NCBI GenBank assembly: GCA_024500155.1
Contig: CM044869.1
Location: 34,594,501-34,658,500 of the forward strand
DNA from: Chenopodium formosanum
Taxonomy: Eukaryota > Streptophyta > Magnoliopsida > Caryophyllales > Amaranthaceae
Reading direction: 5' to 3'
DNA: 64,000 nucleotides
Shown: in pieces, positions 53,770 to 63,114 of the stretch
Layout: each line of letters begins with the position of its first letter
Position numbering within the stretch: the stretch's first letter is position 1
The notes under the pieces: generated by a model
Database searches by the model: none
What the model was told of the DNA's origin: nothing
The model's input: the letters and a program-made list of their open reading frames with translations, nothing else
Position numbers and translations under genes: made by a program

Positions 53770-54636
53770 GTGTATGTTTGTGACACTTCAATCTACGAGT
53801 ATATAGACTCTTTTGAGGTAATGTCCCACATATTTTTCGAGAGTCATATGAGGACTTATAGAGTATTGGATGATTTAATCGAGAACGCTTCTTGGGACTT
53901 AGATGAGTTTGAGATGAATCTACCTCCATTCATGCACGATTTTGGGACCTTGGGTTTTGAGATAGTTGAAGGAAAGGTTGTCTATTGTGGTGAAATGGAG
54001 GATAAGGTTGATTCCCTTGGAGTTTTTGAGCTTGAGGGAGGTGTAGATCGTGAGTACCCTTCGTTTGAGGACTCTATGATTGATTTTCATGCCCTCATTG
54101 GCGATGTGAGGCCTTGTGGTGAGGGAGTAGCTACCCCTTTTCCCGTTTTTCATACCCCTTTTTCTCTAAGGTTTGACCACATCCTTCCTTACCCTATTTC
54201 TCTCCCTTCCTATCTCAAAGAGCCTATTGGGGAGCCGCCCTCTATGGATGATTTTCATGTCCCTCCTTCCATCATTGTTGAGGATAAGAGGAATTTTGCC
54301 AACAAAAAATTTTATGATGAGGATTTGCCTTTTTCCTTTTCTTTCCATTCTTCTTTTCCTTCTTCTACTTCTTACTTTCTTGAGTTTCCTTTCGATCCTT
54401 CTTCTTCTTTCTTTTGGCATCTCCCTCTTCACTTACGTGCAATGATTTTATTGCACGTTCTTATTCCGTCATTTGCCTATTTACACCGTAGTAGTGCATT
54501 TGACAAGCTCTTGCGTGCGTTGAATTATTATTTCCTAGAGCGGTCTTGCTTGGACGTTAAACAAGCCTTTGCGGGAAGTAACCCGTGTTTTATTGTTTTC
54601 ATTTTCTCTCATGGACGTGTTTGTGTTCCTTGCTAG
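53770..54636 (+). CDS. Element E novel C-terminal domain
   Basis: 288 codons, in phase with the preceding frame. It is homologous to D along its length: TSIYEYIDSFEVM, MNLPPFMHDFGTLGF, FEDSMIDFHALIGDVRPC, PFSLRFDHI and SSAFDKLLRALNYYF. The Ser/Phe-rich segment is retained. After about residue 255 it reads through the post-ORF hairpin, so its last 30 residues or so are probably not part of the ancestral protein. No catalytic motif is visible; function unknown. Confidence 0.72.
   Translation: MYVCDTSIYEYIDSFEVMSHIFFESHMRTYRVLDDLIENASWDLDEFEMNLPPFMHDFGTLGFEIVEGKVVYCGEMEDKVDSLGVFELEGGVDREYPSFEDSMIDFHALIGDVRPCGEGVATPFPVFHTPFSLRFDHILPYPISLPSYLKEPIGEPPSMDDFHVPPSIIVEDKRNFANKKFYDEDLPFSFSFHSSFPSSTSYFLEFPFDPSSSFFWHLPLHLRAMILLHVLIPSFAYLHRSSAFDKLLRALNYYFLERSCLDVKQAFAGSNPCFIVFIFSHGRVCVPC
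54538..54590 (+). promoter_or_regulatory. Conserved post-ORF hairpin, element E
   Basis: CGGG-AAGTAA-CCCG at 54572-54585, preceded by ACAAGCCTTTG. Confidence 0.6.
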
Positions 54637-55898
54637 GTACACAACTCGATATACTCTTATGCATTGGTGTTGGATCAAGAATCAAGGAGGTTTGATTCCG
54701 CATTTGCTAGCATTTGGCATACAAGGCATGTATTTAATTTGGAGGGAATTGGAAAGCTTTGAAAGGTTATATTGGCTCATTTGCGGGTTTTATACCTATT
54801 TCCGGTAATATCTTTCCTTGCTTTTCCTCTAATGGTTGGTGACTTGTTGGACACATGATGGTAATGTTGGATTGATTTCTTCCTTTTCCCCTCCCATGGA
54901 TTATTTGGTTCACGTTTGAGAGCTTGGTTCATTCAAGCTTGGGGGAGGGTATTCTATCATGTTTGGTAGGATGTTGATTCATATATGTCATGCACTTGAG
55001 TATATGCATTTCCATGTTTTTCATGCTTTTGGAAAATCCAAAAATATTTTTGTTTACTTCAAGGCAAGTTTAGCAAAATGTGTTTTGTTTGTACTTATTT
55101 TGGACATTATATCTTTTGGATTTGTTTACTCTTGAATGCCTTTCTTCCTAAGTGGTTAATGTGTGCACGGTTTGAGAGTGTCATTGGTTGACTGTAGGAT
55201 ATTACATGCTAAGGTAGCCGGGTTAAGAAATTTTAGGAATCCATGAAGCCCTAGTTCACGTGGTATGTGGTAAGATGGTGTTGCTCTCTATAGTGGATTT
55301 GGCACCCTTAGTTGGTATTTGCTTAGTTATAATCCTGTGTAAGGTAACATTGTTCTAGCCTTCATCACTTTGTTGTGTGGCGCATTTGGATCCTTAGCTA
55401 TGCATGTCTTGATCCTTGTTTTGACTTATAGCTCCCAAGATCGTGATCGAAGCACTCTAGGGGAGGAAAAGGGCACTTCTTTCTCATTTTTCTTTATCTT
55501 CTTTTTGTTTTGTTACAAATTTGATTTTCTATTTTGCATAAACCTACTTGCTAACCAATTTGAGCCTTATGTTTCCCGCTCTTGTTTAAACCGCATTACA
55601 AACCTAGTGGCCTATGTTAACCAACCCTTATAGTTAGTGAAGCATTGGCATGTGAGGTTTGAGTTTTGAGTTGTTGATCATAAACAAGAAGCACTTTGAG
55701 ATTTGGTTAGAGTTGAGCTCGTAAAGAAATATGCAAATTTATGAAAATCAAGTGAAGTTTCAAGAAAAAGCCGTCCAAAATTAAAAAAAGGCAAGGACAA
55801 TGAATAAAGATAAAAAAAAAAAAAAAAGAAAAAAAATTTAAAAAAAAAAACAAAACAACAAAAATATTTTAGATGGATTCATTTTCTTCCTTAGTTTA
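54637..55898 (+). other. Element E noncoding region before the internal module
   Basis: About 1.25 kb with no credible gene. Blocks match the reverse complement of D, for example CAAGCTTGGGGGAGGG near 54937 and the stretch around 55150-55220. An A-rich low-complexity run lies at about 55800-55860. Confidence 0.6.
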
Positions 55899-55970
55899 AG
55901 CATTGAGGACAATGCTCTGAACAAGCTTGGGGGAATATTGTGTGTTTGTGTTGAATAAGCTTGGGGGAAT
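55899..55970 (+). promoter_or_regulatory. Element E internal hairpin plus G-tracts
   Basis: AGCATTG-AGGA-CAATGCT, 8 nt, then GCTTGGGGGAAT (55925-55936). A second GCTTGGGGGAAT without hairpin is at 55959-55970. They lie about 850 bp upstream of the terminal module. Confidence 0.65.
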
Positions 55971-56763
55971 GGCAGTAGTGGTATTTTTGCTTGATATTTA
56001 GAGACTTCTTGAGTTGTTTTTTAGTGTCGGCCGCACTTTTTGCTTCACTTAGGAATTATCACCAAATTTAAAATTATTTAAAATTTTTACCCCGCGTTAA
56101 CCCTTAGCCTTACGTTACAACCAATAAAAAGACCCTTAGACTCTAGTGAGTTAGGTCAAAAGAACGGTGGAGGGAGATAGACTTCAAACCTATGGAAAGA
56201 GTATGCATAGTTGAGACGTCGGGATTACCTTCTCAAAGTTTTTCATTTCTTTATCTTTTTCCGGTTCCTTCATGGAATCTTGAGAAGCTAGCTTAAGGGT
56301 TGATTTGAAGCTAGTGGAGAGAACGTGGCCCGATTGGTTGGGGCTAGGGTGGATTGAGTCCTAAGTAGTTCTCTATGCTTAGCATATCTTATGTTTCAAT
56401 CAACCATTGACATCTTGGAACGTGCATACATTTGTCTATTTAGAAAGGTTTGCATTCACTAGTACTTGTCCCTATCTCTTGTCCATATATGAACTTGTGT
56501 TTTGCTCTTTCTTTTCATGTTTCTTTTTCTTTTCCTTTTGTTGCCTTACCTTGGTTTTTGTCAAGAGTTGTGGGTTAAGCTCTTAGGAAACCCTCACGAG
56601 ACCTCACTCGTCTTCATAAGCGACTTTGGAGTTTTAAGGGCTTGTTGTAGCTAAAAACAACCGTGATTCCTACGTTAGTGAGTTAGTGTACATTCTTTCT
56701 CCTTGTTTCTATTTTGTTTCTTTTGCTTCCAATAATTTCGTCTTGTTCTCTTTTTCTCTAGCT
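55971..56763 (+). other. Element E noncoding region between the two modules
   Basis: No credible gene. It contains blocks shared with A, B and D, such as TTCCGGTTCCTTCATGGAA near 56258-56276 and the stretch 56380-56420. Confidence 0.6.
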
Positions 56764-56801
56764 TTGCTCGAGGACGAGCAAAGGTTTAGCTTGGGGGAAT
56801 T
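56764..56801 (+). promoter_or_regulatory. Element E terminal polypurine module
   Basis: TTGCTCG-AGGA-CGAGCAA, 7 nt, then GCTTGGGGGAATT directly before the 3' LTR. Confidence 0.88.
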
Positions 56802-58331
56802 TGATGAGTGACATTTTATGTCACTCCTAGGATAGTGTTTATGCCTTGTTTTAGCTTGTCTTAGGGTGTTCTGCAGTTGTTTTGTTCAAATAATGCGTGC
56901 ATACATGTCTCGATGTATTTTTAATGAAATCGCGTATATTGTTGAATGCTTGCCTTCATTGCGTGTTTGCACCGTTCCCTATACCTTATTGCTTCCCTTG
57001 GTGTTTATGCTTAGGTATTTGAAGTCTTAGATTGCAAAGAAGAAACCAAGGAAGCATGAGAGAAGAATCGAAGAAAGTAAGGTGCAACGGCGCGAAAAAT
57101 GTGCGGGCGCGCAGCCTTGTGAGAACCCGCGCAAAATTGGCAAAATTACAGAATCGAGGCAGAAAGTTTTGCGCGGTCTGTGCGCGACATGTGCGCGGGC
57201 GCACACCCACAAATGTGCGGGCGCGCATCCAGCACCGCGGGCGCGCATCCTGCAGCACGGGCGCGCACACCCAAGCACAAGCCGCGCAACCCACAAATGC
57301 GCGGGCGCCCAGCTACATTGCGCGGGCGCACGGCGGGTCCTGTTCAGCTTTTTTGCGCGATTCTTTATATATTGCGGGGCTTGTTTTGTACGGGAAAAAA
57401 CTTCATTCCTTTAGATTTTTTTCCCTAGTTTTAGGAGAGCTTCTCTCTCTAGGTTTGGCATAGGATTAGAGTAGTTTAGAGAGAGAAAGTGAGGGTTTCA
57501 CCATTGTTGAGCTTTGATTTTGAAGAAGAAGATTGATCATCTTGTTTGTAGACTTTCATCTTCAATCAATGAGAATCTCTAACTCTCTCTCCTCTATTTT
57601 TATTTGCTTTCTTTTGATTATTGTTTTTGTTGTTGGTATTGCTTGTTAATCATGTTGATTCTTGATTATTTGTTGATTAATCTTGTTGTTATCATGATTA
57701 GTGAGCAATTTCCCCATTAAAGTCTTTATATGCTTGATGGTTGTGGTGTAGTTGGATCTTGAGCATGTTCTAGGTTAGAATTGATTTATATGTGATTAAA
57801 GTCTTTATATGCTTGATATTCTTCAATCTTCTTGCAAGTGCACATTGTTGGTTGATTAAAGGTGAATCTTTGCTAACAAGGAACGGAAGTTGACTTAGCT
57901 AAGGTTCATTATTATCGATTGTTATTTAATAGTACCTCCTAGTATATGGTTCTAATGTGGAAGCATAGAGTCTATGTTAGGAGAAGCCAATTGACCCCGG
58001 AAGGCGGCTAGATTGGATCCTTTATTTTGATATTTGAGCATGTTTAGTTCATAATTAATTCAATTTCTATGCCTTTGTTTATGTTCAAGTGAATGCTATT
58101 CCTAAACCATTTCCCTTAATGTTTTATTTCTTGTTTTAGCATATTTAGACTTTAGTTTATTTATCTCCTATTCCGGACTAGCTTAGTTGTCGATAACATT
58201 TGGTGGTGTTTATCCGTTCTCTGTGGTTCAACCCCTATGCTTTCCTTATACTCGTATTAGGTTTGTTTAGGTTGTATAAATTGTATTTGATCTAGGGATA
58301 GACAATTGACGACGCGTTTATTCCCTTGTCA
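56802..58331 (+). mobile_element. Element E 3' LTR
   Basis: 1530 bp, TGATGAGTGACAT...CCTTGTCA. It starts with the perfect inverted repeat GAGTGACAT...ATGTCACTC. A GC-rich array at about 57085-57340 is followed by TTTATATATT at 57364-57373, then CTCTCT-rich sequence. The U5 motif is changed to GGTTCAACCC near 58227. Confidence 0.92.
57085..57340 (+). repeat. GC-rich array in the element E LTR
   Basis: Repeated GTGCGGGCGCGCA-type motifs. Frames across it are compositional artefacts. It is followed by a TATA-like box 25 bp downstream. Confidence 0.7.
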
Positions 58332-58393
58332 ATGAGCCGCTTGTTCATCCTCTAATGGCTTCCCAATGAGCTCTAAGTGCTTGAAAAGCCTTG

Positions 58394-58885
58394 TCATTCC
58401 ACATGAGGTTGAAGGGGCATTCTAGGTCTAAGTCTACTATTGTTGACCTTGGTCCACCGTTCGAGCCTTTCCTTAGCTAGGCAACCTTCTTCCGGGATCT
58501 TGATCTTCATGTTCATAAATGACTTGGTCAAGTTATGAACATGCAAGTCCTTTATCTCGAAAGACATAGTGACAAGCTCCTTAAGAATATTAAGAAGCAT
58601 GTATAGAAGGTATGAGGTGAATCTCCTCTTCCAATCCTCCGGAAGGGAATTACTCATCAAAAGTGTGACCTTGTCACAATCCAAGGACCAAGTCTCATTA
58701 CTCATGATTTTCTTGACAAAGAAGCTTGGAATGGGAGTGTCAAGAATGTACTCCATGGAACAATTCCGAAGAGTTTTTTGGAGTTCTTCTTCCCGTTCCT
58801 TGAAATTGGTCAATTTTAGACAAAATGCCAATTTCTCCGACAATTCCGGGTACATGTAGTCGTTGTCGATATTAGTTGAAGACAT
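58394..58885 (-). CDS. Gag-position ORF of the minus copia-related element
   Basis: 163 codons from ATG 58885 (MSSTNIDNDYMYPELSEKL). The leader context of this start matches the gag start of the plus element (MSSSNSNN...). Pattern similarity to copia gag is weak: TNFKEREEELQKTLRN and MEYILDTPIP against QNFLDWQRNLR and KEYVLDEEMP, then a helix-rich region without the zinc knuckle. Little sequence identity remains although the leaders align well. The frame continues after a shift (MWNDKAFQALRAHWEAI) up to the insertion of E. It is probably a highly diverged or replaced gag. Confidence 0.6.
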   Translation of the reverse strand: MSSTNIDNDYMYPELSEKLAFCLKLTNFKEREEELQKTLRNCSMEYILDTPIPSFFVKKIMSNETWSLDCDKVTLLMSNSLPEDWKRRFTSYLLYMLLNILKELVTMSFEIKDLHVHNLTKSFMNMKIKIPEEGCLAKERLERWTKVNNSRLRPRMPLQPHVE

Positions 58886-61453
58886 GGTTCTACAATTGAA
58901 ACAATTTGAAATGAAAAGCCATTCATGAAACAATAAGTTTGAATTTTAAAGCATTTATGCATTATTTCAAGCTTATTGGGCGTTTATCCACACATTAAAT
59001 TTGTCCCCATTTGGCGAGAATAAAACGATTCCAAGATCCAAAGAATCGATGAGTGATTAACCATGCTTTGGCTTGTCTTAACACTTATTATTCTAAGGTA
59101 AGCAACTCATTGCTAATAAATCTAAGCTATTCTTGGTTCGATAATACGTCGCATCTAATGCTTTATGACGTTTATCTCCATTGCCACGACATCTAAGGAC
59201 TCCTTACTAATATTGTTGAGTTTAACCAAAAATCATTGTGTATACCCGGTATACCTTACGTTCCTAGGAAAGTAGTGATGCCTCGCTTTGGCGTAGCCCA
59301 TCTCATTAGTTCGGTAACGTTCATTTTTGGAATGGCAAGTTTGACTCAATACTTTAGGGACCTAGGGATTCTATGTTGGTTGATTTAAGTGAACTTAATT
59401 TATCATCACAACATTCGAAATCCTAAACATGCATCTAACATATCTTTCATATATAATTAAGCATAAATATATAACGAAAACATAAAAAGATGCATTTGGA
59501 AACTAGCATGACCCCTTAAATCTTCAAGTCTTCAAGGTTCTTCATTGCAAATTTAAGTCTTCGTCTTCAAAAGAACGATGTCTTCAAGATATCACCATAT
59601 TTATATTTTAAAGTATAAAAATACGCAACGGTTCGCAGACTGTATTTAGATTTACAAAAATACATAACAGATCGCAGTCCTTATTCTCTATCCTAATTAG
59701 GCCCCACTAGTTGTCGTTTTAATAAAACCTGTGAGAGAATATACATTCCATTCATCCATTCACTATATGTGAACAGCCCATGCATATTACAATGAAAAAC
59801 AAATAATGATACAACATTCGCGTAAACTAGTAACTAATTAAGGTGGTTACTCTGATTAACGCACCTAATTAAACTAGTCAAAGTTGTTAATCAATTATGT
59901 GATTAAATGCAATAAACAATGAACCTCCCACTAAATTTCATATCCATCTTAATTAATCGAATTAATTAAGTTGGCAAACCCATAATTTTGCCAAATAAAA
60001 TATTTTGCAAATGCTGCTCAAACTCGAGGCCTAGCCTCTAAATTTTTTAATTAAAAGAATTAAATCGGCAAAACGCAAAAAATTTCAAACACACAAAGCC
60101 GATTGCACGCAAGTGGCATGCGCACCTAGCTAGGTGCGCGCCATTTCTAGCCGCAACAGCTGCCTAGCAGCTGCGGCTACGCGCCATGGTGTTTGTGCCC
60201 GCAACTCAGCAACGCAACACATGCTAGGTGCTCCCGTGGGCATCCTAGCAGTGTTTGCTGCGTGCTGCTCGGTGCGAGGCTACACACATTTGGCTAGCCT
60301 GCATCATACACACAAATGTAGCACCAAGCATGTTACCCCATGCACACGATCTCGAGCACCGCCCAGCCGAGGCATCCCCCCGCATCTCTCGGCTGCCCCA
60401 TACGGGCTGCGCAAGTAGCCTAACTGGCCGAGAGGTTTGCGTGGGAGCGTGCTCCGATTTGGTGCACTTGACTCGAGAATTTTTATTCTGATTTTGTGTA
60501 TTGTTTATAATTAATTCTAAATTAATTTTGGAACTAATTTTGGGAAAAAATGAAAATAAATAAAATAATTCTAACTCAAATAAATTCAATTTCAAGTGCA
60601 TGACCAAAATTAATTTCAAGAACTTATCTTTAAATAATTTTGGTTTAACTTGGTGCCACAAAATTGATAAGGGCTAACCTCATTATTAATTTAATCATGC
60701 ATAAATTAACAATGAGTTTTGACAAAATTAGAATAAGTTGGAAATGTGAACTCAAAAATTCCATAAATATTCCAACATCAACTCGTGCATACTTGAAAAA
60801 ATTACATCTTCCAATATGAAGACTAATTACATTTCATTCACAAGTTTGAAACTTTATGACTTTAATCAACTTGGACAAATGATTAAATCAAGAAATTTTA
60901 ATAAACAATTATGGAATCTAGTACTATATAAAGTTCCCATCACTTAAAATAATTAAAGATTAGAACTTTAATACTTGAAAGCTTCAAACACAAACTTTTT
61001 CACACACAATGCCATAAATTTGCAATTTGTGAAATTAGCCAACTACTTGAGCACTAATTATAACTTGATAATAATGATCAAAATAGGCTTATATATGCAG
61101 TAGGTTAATAATAATAACCATACATATAATGAACAATTAATATGCCATTAAACAAACAAGGTTTAAAGATTTAAAATTTTTCGATAAAACAAAAAAAGCC
61201 TCAAAAACAGTGTTTTCGAGCAGAATTTAGCTTCTGGACAATCCTAAAAGGCTCAAAAGTGTTCCAAAATATTGATTACACCCAAAATTCACTAGTCTTG
61301 GGTGGAAATCAAGGTTCTAGAGCAAAAATGCAATTTAAAATCGAGCTTAAAATAAACAAAATGAGCTTCTAATCTAAAAGCCAGCATAACCAGAAATTTA
61401 AAGCCATTTAAATCACCTTGAAAAAAAAATAGTCACATAAATTAAATGAGTGA
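58886..61453 (-). other. Leader of the minus copia-related element
   Basis: About 2.6 kb without a credible gene, collinear with 32359-35125. A GC-rich stretch at 60110-60430 corresponds to 33350-33560. The paired hairpins are at 59240-59304. Confidence 0.65.
59240..59304 (-). promoter_or_regulatory. Paired leader hairpins, minus copia-related element
   Basis: The block GATGGGCTACGCCAAAGCGA with arm CATCACT (59304-59274) and the palindrome GTATACC-G-GGTATAC at 59254-59240. The palindrome ends 355 nt before the ORF start, against 353 nt in the plus element. Confidence 0.5.
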
Positions 61454-61467
61454 GGCTCCGATACCGC
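61454..61467 (-). promoter_or_regulatory. Copia primer-binding site, minus element
   Basis: In sense GCGGTATCGGAGCC, identical to 32343-32356. Confidence 0.75.
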
Positions 61468-62880
61468 TTTTGGGTTTCATGATGTCCAACATCACGTTGA
61501 AACAAAACCCGACCACAAGACCCGCACATAAATAAATGGAACTAAACATAATCATATTAATTAACATAATTAATAACACAATTAACAAGAGGAAAGGAAA
61601 GACAATTTTACCCTTGTAGTGTGCTTCGCTCCTTAAAGAGCTCGTACTTGAAAAGCTAATTTTGCAAGTGCGAGAACCTCCTACGGAAGTCCACCCTGAA
61701 GCACGACCCTTACGGCCCCTACCCCGGAGTTCAGCCGGGGCTAGACCAAAAAGAACTTAGAGTATTACGAGCGAAAATGTTCACGCTTTTGGTGATCCTT
61801 TCAAGCTCACAACTCAAAGTGGGTTTTCTCAAATCCCAAAGCTTTGTATTTATAGAAATATCCCATGAACATTGTTTTCTCCTATCAATATGGGAAAGTT
61901 GGTAAAATCCCCTTTTTCCTATATAATTTGAATCAAAAATCAAAAGAAAAAGGCAACGCAATCAAAAATCAACAAGTGGCATAGCAAGAGAGAGGGAGTA
62001 GGTGAGGACCACAGGGGGAGGGGACCATTCCTTCCTCCCCAAGCATACTCACTAAGCCGCCACATTCACTAGCCTCTACTAACCCACACATGCCAGTTGG
62101 CGCGCCTAGCCTTAGGTGGCCTGGCCCCTTAGATGGGCCTGCCAGCTTGGTGCGCGCCTAGAGCCTCGGCCCAACAAGCCTTACTTGCTTACGGCTGCTG
62201 GGCGCGGGCTGCTAGCGAGGCCCAGCGATCTTTGCTAGCTGCTGGCCTTACTAGCGCTGCTAGCATTGTCGTGCTGGCCTTACACTAGCCCGCACATGCG
62301 CATAGCAAGCCACACATGCAATGCGGGTTGTTGATGCTGCTCGTGCGCGGCTAGTGTGGCTAGCATAGCTAGCAATGACCGCCTAGCCTAGAAACCATGC
62401 GCGAGGCCTAGCACGCACATGTATGTTGCTAGCCTTACGATGGCGCGGCTAGAGCTTTGACTTATCTAGCGTGCTTGACCAGCCCGCCTAGCCTTACGAT
62501 GTACACAAGACAACCTTGGATAGACTTGTTGATTTTTTTTATTTTTACCGCCTCGTCGTCTTATTAATCCGACTCGACTCGTAACGCTCGATCTCGACGC
62601 TCCTAGCTCGATATCCGACATCTATGCTCATAATAATCTAATGGCTCATTACTTCCTTTCGGATTAATTCGTCGTTATGGATCGTTTACTTGATTGGGTG
62701 TAACCCATAGGGTTCAGTCAAGATTAAGCTGTAATATTAATTATACATTAATATTACTGATCGGAAGCGGCCTCCAACTAGGCATTCCGATCACTTGACC
62801 TTGCTGAATAATTAGCTTTGTAATAATTCTGAACCCTCTATCAGAATAATACACTTATTTGAAGGACATCATTCCTTTAA
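61468..62880 (-). mobile_element. 5' LTR of the minus copia-related element
   Basis: About 1.41 kb. In sense it starts at 62880 with TTAAAGGAATGATG (TG start mutated), then an AT palindrome. It has the GC-rich GCTAGC/GCCCGCAC array at about 62095-62510, and ATAAATACAAAGC near 61852-61840 as a probable TATA region. It matches the LTR at 29711-32342 without the solo LTR. Confidence 0.82.
62095..62510 (-). repeat. GC-rich hairpin array, minus copia LTR
   Basis: Degenerate GCTAGC, TGCGCG and CCCGCAC units, related to 8036-8310 but scrambled. It lies in U3 upstream of the ATAAATA region. Confidence 0.65.
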
Positions 62881-63114
62881 TTTGTTGTTTACAAGGCATC
62901 TCGAAGAGTGAGACTGTAAAATGCATGGTCGTGCTCAGATGGATTTCAGAAATCATCTGCTTATTGAGAGTCGAACTCAAAAATCGAGAAACACTTCTGG
63001 ACATAATAAGGATGACAAAGAATCCTGGCTTATAGTTCATGAAGATACATTAAGTGACATTGGAAATAGGCTATACACTAACAGCAAACTTGTCCGAAAG
63101 GACAAGTGGGAGAT
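62881..63114 (+). mobile_element. 3' tail and polypurine tract of a further copia element (plus)
   Basis: AT-rich noncoding tail ending in ACAAGTGGGAGAT, a typical copia polypurine tract, immediately before an LTR start at 63115. A short frame here (62921-63136) runs into the LTR and has no recognised domain. The left boundary at 62880 is the LTR edge of the minus element. Confidence 0.7.

Larger units (their letters stand above)
52446..58331 (+). mobile_element. Element E: pol-less LTR retrotransposon related to D
   Basis: A 5' LTR remnant (52446-52876), primer site, gag-like and novel frames, post-ORF hairpin, internal and terminal polypurine modules and a complete 3' LTR (56802-58331). 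The internal region is 3.9 kb with no protease, reverse transcriptase, RNase H or integrase. The 5' part of the 5' LTR is missing where D inserted. E itself lies inside the minus copia relative, whose sequence starts at 58332. E and D share the protein and all cis signals but differ strongly in LTR sequence. Confidence 0.88.
58332..62880 (-). mobile_element. Copia-related element (minus) with a divergent gag-like ORF, 3' part missing
   Basis: A 5' LTR (61468-62880), a primer site like that of the plus copia element, a 2.5-kb leader aligning with its leader, and a gag-position ORF. The sequence is cut at 58332 by element E, and the part beyond the insertion is not in this window, so the presence or absence of pol cannot be judged. 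Confidence 0.8.
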
